A stretch of DNA of 64,000 bases from Macrobrachium rosenbergii (lineage: Eukaryota > Arthropoda > Malacostraca > Decapoda > Palaemonidae), in assembly GCF_040412425.1 (NCBI RefSeq), contig NC_089744.1, positions 30,855,001 through 30,919,000 on the forward strand, in the 5' to 3' direction. The position numbers and the translations under genes are program-made. Position 1 is the first letter of the stretch, and every line of letters starts with the position of its first letter. A model generated the notes under the pieces. The model was not told the origin of the DNA. It did not search any database and saw only the letters and a list, made by a program, of their open reading frames with translations. This document shows positions 54,215 to 63,522 of the stretch, in pieces.

Positions 54215-56790
54215 TGTCTGAATCTAGTTCTTCTAGTTATAGAGTTTGCCGTGTGCAAGATTGTAAGGTGAGGCTACCGAAAATTTCGGTAGATCCCGAT
54301 GCAAGGAGTGTGAATCTTTGTCTGATGCTAGTTGGAGGACTTATGATTCTTATGTGAGAAAGTTAGAGCGAGATAGGATCAGGAGGTCTTCCTCCAGAAG
54401 TGGTAGGAGTCAGGGTAGTGTTTTTCACCTGCTAACCCTCCTGTAGACGTAGCTCTTCCTAACCCTGTGGTGTTGCCCCGAGCCCCGGGTTGTGTCTGCG
54501 GAAGGTGATGCCCTGGCAGTTATTATGTCTTCCATTCGTAACTTGGAAGCTAAAATGCTCTCTCTTCAAAGTGCTGTGAAGTGCAGTGATAGTGTCTGTC
54601 CCCCTAGTGTTGTGGAGGGGGCGTCAGATCGGCCGTATAATGCCTCTAGGTCTAGACCTCTGTCGGACTCCCAGGACTCAGGGAGTGGGCAAGTCGAAAG
54701 CCGCAAGAGGGTTACGCGGACCCCCACCGATCTGGCGTCCCCCGGCATGTCCTGATGACGCTTCCCAGGCTGCCAAGGATCGTGCTCGGGCACGAATCCT
54801 TAAGGATTGCTTCTCATCCCCGATTCCTCCTCCCCGCCGGGAGTGGAAATTTCGGGAGGACTCTCGCCCTTTGAAGAGAAGCTTCAAAGAAGGGGACGCT
54901 TCACGTCCCTTTTCTCGTGACGCTCCGCTCTTCTCCGAGAATTTTGACGCCATCCCGCCGCAGAAGGGGACCAGGACATCATCGGATGATGACGCTTTTG
55001 AGCGCTCCGCTCGCTCCAGAAAGAAAGCTGTTGCTTCCCCTGTGAGAAGGAAGAAGGCGTCCCCTCGCCCCTCGTCTTCTCACAGGATCAGCCCCTCTCC
55101 TGAGGAGGAGACTTCTCCTACTCGTAAGCTGCTGCTAGGCATGCAGAGGCAATTGGCTTCGTTAATGGCCCAGAAGGAGACTGATACGTGTCGTCGTCGG
55201 AAAGATTCCCGGCTGCCAATCAAGAGGTCCAAACCATCCCCTTCTCCTTCTCCACGTTCGTCGTCATCTCATGCTTCGCCGCCCTCTAGAAGTCCTTTGG
55301 CTCAGCGCTTTTCTGGTCTCGGCAGGGATCGCAATTTCCCTCTTTCTGAAGCTCTTCATGCTGCTGGGCTTGACGCCCCTCGTTACGACGCTCCTCTAGT
55401 TTCTCGCCAGGACACTTCTCATGCTGCTAAGCATGACGCTCCTCATGCTGCTCGGCAAGACGCCTCCCTTGCTGCTCGACATGACGCCTCCCTTGCTGCT
55501 CGTCATGACGCCTCCCTTGCTGCTCGGCAAGACGCCTCCCTTGCTGCTAGGCAAGACGCCTGCCTAGGCAAGATGACCTCCCTCGCTCGCTCTCATCAGG
55601 ACGCCGTCGGATCGATCGTCAAGACACTCGCCGGGAATCGTCAGGATGCTTGTCAGGACGCTCGTCTAGACTCTTCTGCCCGAGACTTTCGTGACCCCTC
55701 TCGGACTTCTTCCAAGCAGAAGTCCCTTTTGCGTGTTGGTCTGCAAGGGCTTCGTCCACCCGGGTCTTCTCCAGCCCCTTCGGTTGTTCCTGTTGAAGAA
55801 GGTGAGCTGTCTAGCGCTTCGGAACCTGCAGTTGAGGATCAGTCCTCTACTTCTTCAGCTTCTTCCGACTACCAAGTCTTGACTAGGCTGCTGAAGGACT
55901 TGTTTGGGGACAAGTTTCAACCTTCTGCTCCTCGCCCTCCCCCCTCGCAGCTAACCTCGTCTAAATCACAAAAGTCTTCTGGTTTTGTGAAAATGGCAAC
56001 GTCTCTCTCTCTCGAAGAGGGCCTTTAAGAAGGTTCAGGAGTGGATGGACTCCAGGAAGGCTCAGTGCAAGACTTTCTTTCGCCCTGCCTCCGTCAAGAT
56101 TGAGTGGAAAAGCAGGAATTTGGTACGAGACAGGAGAGGAGGTTGTTGGAGAGTTCCTTCCTCTTCCCAAGGGGACTTTGCCAGCCTTGTGGACGCCCCC
56201 AGAAGGTCTCTCCTTTCATCAGCGAAGGTGTCCTGGACTTTGTCTGAAACCGATCACCATCTGAAAGGCCTCTTCAGGTCTTTGGAAGTTTTCAACTTTC
56301 TGGACTGGTGCCTGGGAGTCCTGGACTTGCAGGCTCGTAGCCCTGACTCCATTAGTCTGGGAGATTTGTTCAGCGTCCCTATCTTGCATGGACAAGGCGG
56401 TTAGGGATGGCTCCAAGAACTGGCTGCCCACTTCTGTACGGGGCTTTTAAAGAAGAGAGCCATTTACTGCAACTTCACTGCGAAGTCGGTCTCTCCTTCT
56501 CAGAAGGCAGAGTTGTTGTTCGCTCCGCTTTCTAGCCATCTTTTCCCCAGTCCTTAGTCAAGGATATGGCCGCCACTTTGCAAGAGAAGGCTACTCAGGA
56601 CCTCCTGGCCCAGTCTTCTAGACGTCCAGCAGTCCCTTCGACTTCTTCCCTTGGGCAGGCTTCCAAGATTCAGAAGACCTTTCGTGGAGGACCCTCTTCT
56701 AGATCGTCCTTTCGAGGAAGAGGTCCTCAAGAGGTAGAGCCCCTTCTAAGACCAGGGGCAAGAAATGACTCATGGACCTTCAGACACCGG
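54215..56790 (+). pseudogene. A2 gag-like ORF1, frameshifted
   Basis: The start region has SSSSYRVCRVQDCKVRLPK (54223-54279) and a Trp/Tyr-Arg segment in the next frame (LERDRIRRSSSRS). The main open frame, 54586-56028, is Ser/Arg/Pro-rich, with RPSSSHRISPSPEEETSPT and tandem AARHDASL units at 55415-55565. Further frames follow (56045-56404) to a C-terminus rich in Ser/Arg (56566-56793, SSRSSFRGRGP). DIRS ORF1 is considered the structural protein. At least three frame changes. Confidence 0.7.
55415..55565 (+). repeat. 24-bp coding minisatellite in A2 ORF1
   Basis: About six tandem units of CTTGCTGCTCGNCANGACGCCTCC, encoding LAAR(H/Q)DAS, the upstream ones more diverged. A1 has a diverged set of about the same period (4215-4370) that encodes R-A-P-x-x-D-A. 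Confidence 0.85.
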
Positions 56791-58200
56791 TAGGAGCCAG
56801 GCTTCTTTCTTTTGCAAGAGCCTGAGAGAGAGAGGGACAGACAACTGGTCCCTCCAAGTCATCGAAAAGGGATACAAGATCCCATTCCTCGTCTTGCCTC
56901 CGTTATGCACGAAACCCATAGATCTGTCGCCATCCTATCAGCAGGAGAAGCAGCAGATTCTCTTCGACCTGCTCGAGCAAATGCTCGAGAAGAGAGCTGT
57001 GGAACAGGTCTCAGATTTACAATCCCCGGGCTTTTACAACAGGCTGTTTCTGGTACCGAAGCAATCAGGGGGATGGAGACCAGTTCTGGACGTCAGCAGG
57101 TTGAACCATTTTGTTCTGAAAGAAAAGTTCGTAATGGAGACGTCCCAGTCGGTTATGGGAGCCCTAAGACCAGGCGACTGGATGGTTTCTCTCGATCTCC
57201 AGGACGCCTGCTTTCACGTCCCTATACATCCTCTATCGAGGAAGTACCAGAGATTTGTCCTGCGGGGACAGGTATTTCAGTTCAGGGCTCTCTGCTTCGG
57301 GCTCAGCACAGCTCCTATGGTATTCACGGTTTTAATGAGGAATGTTGCGAGATGGCTTCACCTTGGAGGAATAAGAGTCTCTCTTTATTTGGACGATTGG
57401 CTCCTTCGAGCCTCGTCAATGACGAGGTGTCTGGAGGATCTTCACACGACTTTGAACTTGACGAAGTCCCTAGGACTTCTGGTGAATTTCGAAAAGTCCC
57501 ATCTGACCCCGACTCAGTCCATCGTTTATCTGGGGATTCAGATGGATTCAGTGGCTTTTCGAGCTTTTCCGTCTCAAGAAAGACAACTACAGTGCTTAGA
57601 CAAAGTTTCAGCCTTCCTGCGGAAAGAAACATGCTCGGTGAGGGAATGGATGAGTCTGCTGGGGACCATTTCATCGCTGGAGAAGTTTGTTTCCCTGGGG
57701 AGACTGCATCTCAGACCGCTTCAATTCTTCCTTGCAGAGAACTGGCAGGACAAGGAGAATCTGGAAGTTTTCTGAGGATTTCGCCAAAGGTGAAGGATCA
57801 CCTAAGGTGGTGGCTCGATCCATCAAAGTTGGCAGAAGGCCTTTCTCTCAAACTTCAGAACCCCGACCTAGTGTTGTTTTCCGACGCGTCCATCTCAGGG
57901 TGGGGAGCAACACTTGGGGGGGACGAAGTGTCGGGCACCTGGAGAGGGGAACAGGTGTCCTGGCACATAAACCTCAAAGAATTGGGGGCAATTCAGTTGG
58001 CCCTTCTTTTCTTCGAGGGACGAGTCACGAACCGAGTTGTCCAGATCAACTCGGACAACACCACGGCCCTGTCATACCTCAAGAAACAGGGAGGAACTCA
58101 CTCTCGGTCCCTGTTCGCCTTAGCAAAGGACATCCTTCTGTGGGCTCAGGCCCGGAATATTACGATCCTCACGAGGTTTGTTGCAGGCGTGAGAGAACGT
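56765..58200 (+). pseudogene. A2 reverse transcriptase and RNase H, one-base shift between them
   Basis: The RT frame (to 57775) has EQMLEKRAVEQVSDLQSPGF, SGGWRPVLDVSRLNHFV, MVSLDLQDACFHVPIH, FQFRALCFGLSTAPMVFT and the catalytic YLDD at 57386-57397. A one-base shift near 57770 moves RNase H to the next frame: LVLFSDASISGWGATLGG (57866-57920), VVQINSDNTTALSYLKKQGG (58038-58097) and ILTRFVAGV. All expected boxes are present. This is the best RT in the window. It lies downstream of ORF1 and leads into the methyltransferase-like domain. Confidence 0.85.
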
Positions 58201-58819
58201 CCGTGCGGATCTTCTAAGTCGGCAACGACAACTGCTGCCGACCGAGTGGACCCTGCACCAAGAGGTGTGTCAAGGACTGTGGAAGCTTTGGGGACGTCCA
58301 TTGGTAGATCTCTTTGCAACTTCCAAGACGAAGAGACTTCCTCTTTACTGCTCCCCTGTACTCGACCCAGGAGCGATCTCAGTAGACGCTCTTCTCTGGG
58401 ATTGGACGGGGATGGACGTGTATGCCTTTCCCCCGTACAAAATCCTCGGAGAAGTCATCAGGAAGTTTGCGTCGTCGGAAGGGACGAGGATGACGTTGAT
58501 CGCCCCGTTTTGGCCTTCGAGGGAATGGTTCACAGAGGTCATGTCCTTCCTAGTGGACTTTCCGAGATCTCTGCCCATGAGAGTCGATCTACTCAGACAA
58601 CCCCACTTCGAGAGGTACCACAAAAACCTCCCCGCTCTGAGTCTAACTGCATTCAGACTATCGAGAAGCTGGCCAGAGCGAGAGGTTTTTCTAGACCAGT
58701 GGCGAGAGCTATTGCCAGAGCCAGAAGACTCTCTTCCAGTAATTTGTACCAATCGAAGTGGACCGTCTTTAGGAGATGGTGTAGAAAGAAGGGCATTTCC
58801 TCTACCACGACCTCTGTGA
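58196..58819 (+). pseudogene. A2 methyltransferase-like domain (3' part of RT ORF)
   Basis: After a second shift near 58195 the frame returns to that of the RT: LWGRPLVDLFATSKTKRL, WDWTGMDVYAFPPYKILG, MTLIAPFWPSREWF and PMRVDLLRQPHFERY. This is the conserved domain downstream of RNase H in DIRS1-like elements, described as Dam-like methyltransferase; its role in the life cycle is not established. The end (58640-58819) overlaps the recombinase in another frame, as is usual for DIRS elements. Confidence 0.82.
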
Positions 58820-59713
58820 GCCAGATAGCAGACTTCCTCTTGTTTCTGAGGAGTGATGTCAAACTAGCAGTCCCGACTATCAAGGGATATAGGAGTATGC
58901 TATCATCCGTTTTTAGGCATAGAAACTTGGATCTGTCTAACAACAAAGACCTTCACGATCTATTTAGATCCTTCGAAACCTCGAAGGTGCCTCGGCAAAG
59001 GACTCCTTGGAATTTAGATGTAGTGTTACGGTTCCTGATGTCCAGTCCTTTCGAACCTCTTCGTTCTGCGACATTGAGGAACATTACCAGAAAGACTATT
59101 TTTCTAACCGCTCTAGCAACTGCGAAGAGGGTTAGCGAACTGCAAGCCTTTAGTAGACATATAGGCTTTAAAGGACATAACGCAGTTTCTTTAAGTCCTA
59201 CTTTTTTAGCGAAAAATGAGAACCCGTTTAACCCTTGGCCCAAGGGCTTCGAAATCAAGGGTATGGCTGAGATTCTAATTCAAGAGCCAGAGAGAGTCCT
59301 TTGCCCTGTTAGGGCTCTCAAAGTCTACTTAGACAAGACGAAGGAAAGTCGAGGCCCCTCAGATAATTTATGGTGTTCAGTAAAGAGACCGGACTTACCT
59401 GTCGAAGAATGCTCTGGCTTTCTTCCTGAGGAACATGATTAAAGAAGCCCATTCATGCTGTCAAGACACTGATTTTAAACTTCTGAAAGTCAATGCTCAC
59501 AAGGTGAGGGCGGTTGCAACTTCAGTGGCTTTTCAGAAGAATATGTCACTCAGTAACATTCTGGGTGCCACATTTTGGCGTAGCAACTCTGTGTTCGCTT
59601 CACACTACCTGAGAGATGTGAAGACGACATATGAGAACTGCTTCTCGCTAGGACCATACGTTTCTGCAGATACTTTCCTGGGGGCAGGGGATGACACTCA
59701 TCCTATCCTATAG
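58640..59713 (+). pseudogene. A2 tyrosine recombinase, one frameshift, all catalytic residues present
   Basis: The N-terminal SAM-like part is SSSNLYQSKWTVFRRWC (about 58730-58780), then QIADFLLFLRSDVKLAVPT. The catalytic domain has Arg in LATAKRVSELQA (codon 59128-59130), CPVRALKVYLDKT, then H-x-x-R with His 59498-59500 and Arg 59507-59509, and the nucleophile Tyr in ASHYLRDV (codon 59606-59608). A single-base loss near 59401 shifts the last 100 codons. These enzymes insert the circular DNA by site-specific recombination. This is the best preserved recombinase in the window. Confidence 0.88.
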
Positions 59714-59882
59714 AAAATGGTTGGATAGTGTTTTTTATGGTTTTTGGGTTGACCGCCTGTGGTGGACTTCCCGCTCGTTAGCTTTAGTTGCGTTATCCTA
59801 ACTTAGTTAGGCTTGGTCAGATGGTTGGTTTTTACTTCGTTTGCCCTCATTGTATGGTCAATATGGTCTAGTCACATTGTGG

Positions 59883-60212
59883 TCACGCCCCCGTTGACAG
59901 ATCACAGAAGCGTGTGGCGGTTGTTATGACGGCCGCCTGGTTCATATTAAAAAATTGTAATGTGCGAGTATTATTAGTATTGTTACTATTATTATTATTG
60001 TTAGTAGTATTAGAATGATTAACACTATTTTGGTTCTGGTTATTTGTGTTATTATTGTTAGTATTTCCTTGCACTACAGCAGAGTGGGAATTTAGTCTTG
60101 AAATTCGACCTCGTCTAATTGTCGACGGTCTTAAATCGTAATGTGAATGTCTAACAGTGTTCAGTAATTCATCAAATACTCGTTGCATGTCCACACACAA
60201 AAAAATTTTCAC
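59883..60212 (-). other. Asn-rich open frame in the LTR-element fragment
   Basis: 109 codons, with RVFDELLNTVRHSHYDLR then an Asn/Thr-rich stretch built on AAT/AAC runs. Its last codons lie in A2 sequence, so the frame is cut by the insertion edge. It might be a gag N-terminus of the LTR element; no domain is recognised. Confidence 0.3.
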
Positions 60213-61968
60213 TCAGAGTACATCAATCAAAAAAAAAATTTTCGTTATATTGTACCAAGATTAAAAACAATTTGTCAAATTGTCACACAAAAAAAATTAA
60301 ATTCTCTATTGAGTTCAAGTGCACAATTAAAAAAACTTTTTCAATACTCAAAATAAATTCTTATATGAAATTGGGCATCATATCATTAAAATTCATTATA
60401 ATAAGTACACAAAATTACATATATAACTTCTCAAATAATCATCACCAACCGAGTAAAACATAGCTAATTCCTTATCTAAATTATTTACTAAATAATTAAT
60501 TTATCATAGAGAGAGTAATGCTGGTATTTATGCAAAAAGAATTTTATTCACTAGAGAGAGTTTTCTTAATTTTCAATCTTATAGCAAGATGCAAAAAAAA
60601 ATATATCTTCACTTATTTATTAAGAGAGAGTGGACAGTAAATTCCTTACTGTGTTGTGTTGTTGATATCGTGATATCGCTAAATGTTGTTCATTCGGCGG
60701 TGAATGTTTCGCTGTCGGATCACTACGCTCTGCGTTGTTTTTCCGCTGTGGTTTCCGCCGGAATCTTGTTGAAAGTTTGTACGTTGTTTTTCTTCAATCA
60801 CTCGATGCAATGTCGCTAACACTGGGCTTATTATCGCTGTCATGTCTTGCTCAATTTGTTGACGGTAACAGTTCAAAATGTTTTTGGCTTGGGACGCACT
60901 AAACTGTTTTATTCACACTCGACGCGTTCTTGTTGTAAGCTGCTATTCGCTGGAGTATTTTTATTTCTTCTGATATATTTTGTTCGTCGTCGTAAAAAAA
61001 TATAAGTTCGTTTTGTAGAATTTCGTTTCACTGTAACTTAAATAATTGCACTGATAATTTCATTAATGTTCGTTTGTTTCGTCTCGCCTTCTGGATCCAC
61101 TTTAGCTGCCACCATTTGTAATGTTTTTTATTTTTCTTTTTACGTTCTTCGTTATATGTTTGCATAGATTTTAGTCTTTCTCTTCTTACCTTTGTTTCTT
61201 TCGAGGTGTCCTTCAGACGCTTCATGGATGATGTGCTATCTTTGTATATTTATTCCTTTTAAATATTGATATCTTTCAGAAAGGCGTATAGAGACGTAGA
61301 TCGGTAATTTCTTCATTTTAATTAGTACTTAATATTATAAAGATCAGTACAAAATTAACAAGTTACAATGATAGAAACGAATCACTCTTGAATCAGTCTA
61401 TATGGGGAACACGGGCGATTGGGAGAAGTACTCTCCTTGAAGGACACAGTTCTGACTCTCCTCTCCTCGTCGGTCTCTCACTCGTTGAACCCTCAGGAAA
61501 CTTGCTATCTGTAAATCTCCACCTCCTTCTAGCCTTATTGGAAGGATTAATCAGCAAGGCCTCCCCTTCAAGTAGCTGATTGGAAGGACTGTAGTGGGTG
61601 TGATTCAAATCTCTCCTTAGAGGACTTGATAGGAGGTGATCTTAGGAGGGTGTGGGAAAGACCCTCCCACACATAATTGATTGGAGGTTGAAGAAGTATA
61701 TCACTTGGGTCAACCCCAAATTCCTGGAACTTCCACGAAAACACCTTCCGGAGAAGGCGGGGCTATAGAATCAGCTGTTGTAAGCATTTAGACTGTGCTG
61801 ACTCATGTTTTGCTTGGCTTCAATCGCGAGGCCATTATTTCCCATTTTACGACTGTTTTTATGGCTTAAACACGATATACTGCAATGTAAACATCTCGCG
61901 TATTGATAACACGACACAACAGCATTTGGCCGTTATCCTGTGTTCTTTGCCTCTCTCTTTCTCTTATT

Positions 61969-62026
<58 letters not shown>

Positions 62027-62083
62027 AATCTCTCTCTCTCTCTCTCTTCTATTTAATTTCCCTATCTATTCTACACCACAACA
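59907..62083 (-). mobile_element. LTR-retrotransposon fragment inserted in A2
   Basis: Comparison with A1 (8690-8730) shows that about 2.2 kb is extra here. Read on the minus strand, it starts TGTTGTGGTGTAG (62083), has a region of about 965 bp ending ...TTACA (about 61118), then a TGGTGGCAG primer-binding-type site (61114-61106), then AT-rich sequence with short open pieces. That is the layout of a 5' LTR plus leader. No second LTR is present, so it is truncated at its 3' side. A (CT)n run lies at about 61973-62047. The superfamily is not determined. Confidence 0.55.
61973..62047 (+). repeat. (CT)n microsatellite
   Basis: About 75 bp of nearly pure CT dinucleotides, with one interruption (TTTAAT), inside the LTR region. 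Confidence 0.95.
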
Positions 62084-62268
62084 CTAGAACTCACCAGCTA
62101 TACAGGTCACACCCTTGCTGGAGACTCTAGTTAAGCAGAAGCAGACTTGGGTGACAGTAATCACGAAGTCAGCTATGCTAACAGGTAAGGAACCAAGGTA
62201 TCTTTCACCTACATGTAGTGTGTTTCCTAAATCCTATTCTGTCTGTACCCACCTCCAATGGTGGTATT

Positions 62269-62366
62269 CAGCTATATATATATCTGACAGGTAAGTCTCA
62301 TGAACAAAATGATATTTTAATGATAAAATAAAGTTTGTTCATACTTACCTGGCAGATATATATATT
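62269..62366 (+). repeat. A2 internal complementary region
   Basis: CAGCTATATATATATCTGACAG...CATGAACAAA (complement of the left end) is joined at 62308/62309 to ATGATATTTTAATGATAAAA...CTTACCTGGCAG (complement of the right end). It defines both ends of the element to within a base or two. Confidence 0.9.
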
Positions 62367-62369
62367 CAT

Positions 62370-62598
62370 AGTGCCCGCCCACCTCCCCTCAGGAGACAGT
62401 GGCACTAGAAAATCTGAATAGAAAATGGGAATGGTTCCTGATACCCGCCTCCCAGCGGCAGGAATGGGTACTAACCACCTGATCTCCCACTGCGTGTGTC
62501 GTAAGTTTTGAAATTCTGTTGGACTATCAGAGAATACAGCTATATATATATCTGCCAGGTAAGTATGAACAAACTTTATTTTATCATTAAAATATCAT
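62370..62598 (+). repeat. A2 right inverted terminal repeat
   Basis: The complement of the left repeat plus a terminal extension of about 25 bases (CTTTATTTTATCATTAAAATATCAT). It contains CAG/GTAAGTAT, a perfect 5' splice-donor consensus, at 62556-62566. Confidence 0.88.
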
Positions 62599-62626
62599 AT
62601 CTTAAAATAGTATTACATTTTTTCAG

Positions 62627-62762
62627 GTAAGTGAAGAATTCACCCAAGTTTTAATCAAGGAATGCCTTGCTGAAGCAGTTCCCTGTAGCCAAGCTCAGCT
62701 AAATGAGTATGAGGAAGTAAAAGTGGCAGCCAGAGATTTCCAGCAATTTTTGGTTGATAAAG
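62627..62762 (+). CDS. ZW10: ZW10 internal exon g
   Basis: The exon begins VSEEFTQVLIKECLAEAVP and ends QQFLVDKG. The pattern (L)IKxCLxxxxP followed by QxxEYEEV matches conserved ZW10 sequence. It has 136 bp and ends at codon position 1. The acceptor TTTTTTTCAG ends at 62626; the right end of DIRS element A2 is only 28 bp upstream (62598). The donor is GTTTGT at 62763. Confidence 0.94.
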
Positions 62763-62872
62763 GTTTGTACTGATTTATTTTAAATGTCACTTGATTAACT
62801 ACTGTTGTTAGGTTATGCCTGTGGCATGGCTTTCTCAGCATAATTTTATATATTTTTTTTTTATTTTTACAG

Positions 62873-63048
62873 GGTTCTATAAGCCTGATGAAATGTCTAT
62901 TATGGAGTATGCTGCAAATGTTGACACAGTATTCAGCAATAAAGCTTGTGCTCATATCTTGGAAAGAGCAAGAGAATTGATGGTCAGACCAGTCCATGTT
63001 TTGGTTTGCATCACACCTTTGGAGCCTGATAGTCATTTAGTCATACAG
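62873..63048 (+). CDS. ZW10: ZW10 internal exon h
   Basis: The exon completes the Gly codon and continues FYKPDEMSIMEYAANVDTVF, then SNKACAHILERARELM. This matches the conserved ZW10 pattern Y-A-x-N-(I/V)-(N/D)-x-x-F-x-N-K-x-C/A with the following A-R-x-L-M helix. It ends in phase 0 with ...DSHLVIQ before donor GTTCGG at 63049. The intron before it is only 110 bp, with a strong T-run acceptor. Confidence 0.95.
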
Positions 63049-63430
63049 GTTCGGACACATTTGCCATTTCTTACAGATAGTAGATAAGTGAGGTGGAAAG
63101 CATCTTTGTTTAGTTTTAAGCTTTCTCTGTTAATCCTTGCATACTAATAGGTATTTGTTTTGCACTTGATAATTTAATGAAAAACTTTTTGAAAGCTATT
63201 TATGGTACCAGATGCTGTACTATATTAATTTTTATGTTTCTTGCTAGTTATATATATGACATTGAGGTTTAGTTAATAGTCCTTTCTTATCATGCTCCAC
63301 ATGGAAAATGGCATCTCAGCTAATGAAATTACGTCTCAGTTTTCACAAGTTATTCACTTGCATTCCAGTTCAGACTTGAAGTTCCAGTTCAGAGTTGAAG
63401 AAAGTTTTATTTATTTATTTTTTTTTTCAG
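63049..63430 (+). other. ZW10 intron h-i
   Basis: A 382-bp AT-rich intron with a long pyrimidine tract just before the AG at 63429-63430. I see no gene or repeat family. Confidence 0.8.
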
Positions 63431-63522
63431 GATGAAGGCGGAAACAAATTAATGAAAAGCACAATGAGACTTGAAAACCTCTTATCCGCAAAAACCTTCA
63501 ATCTTCCTCGCTGTCAGATCAG
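63431..63522 (+). CDS. ZW10: ZW10 internal exon i (last in window)
   Basis: Thirty codons plus two bases, starting DEGGNKLMKSTMRLE and ending KTFNLPRCQI. The end matches the conserved F-x-L-P-x-C-x-I-S motif of ZW10, with the Ser codon expected to be completed downstream (AG plus the next exon). The donor is GTTTGTGG at 63523. The remaining C-terminal part of the protein lies beyond the window. Confidence 0.93.

Larger units (their letters stand above)
53871..62598 (+). mobile_element. DIRS retrotransposon A2 (family A), nearly complete
   Basis: The left end is TTTGTTCATGAGACTTACC (53871) and the right end AAAATATCAT (62598). The left repeat to about 54040 is matched as complement at 62400-62560; the right repeat carries about 25 extra terminal bases. 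The ICR joint is at 62308/62309. Inside are ORF1, RT/RNase H/methyltransferase-like, and an overlapping recombinase. At 59907-62083 a minus-strand LTR-retrotransposon piece is inserted; without it A2 is about 6.55 kb. Only a few single-base lesions interrupt the enzyme genes. Confidence 0.92.

Noticed and set aside
56812..59442. A single 876-codon fusion protein
   Set aside because: The frame is open throughout, but only the RNase H part (57780-58190) and the recombinase part (58640-59400) match known domains in this frame. The first third and the stretch between are shadows of RT and of the methyltransferase-like domain in another frame.
59883..60212. Asn-rich minus-strand frame as a host protein gene
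   Set aside because: It is built on AAT/AAC repeats, its end runs into A2 sequence across an insertion edge, and it lies within the LTR-element fragment.
61973..62047. (CT)n run as a regulatory GAGA element
   Set aside because: It is a plain microsatellite inside a retroelement LTR; no promoter context is visible.
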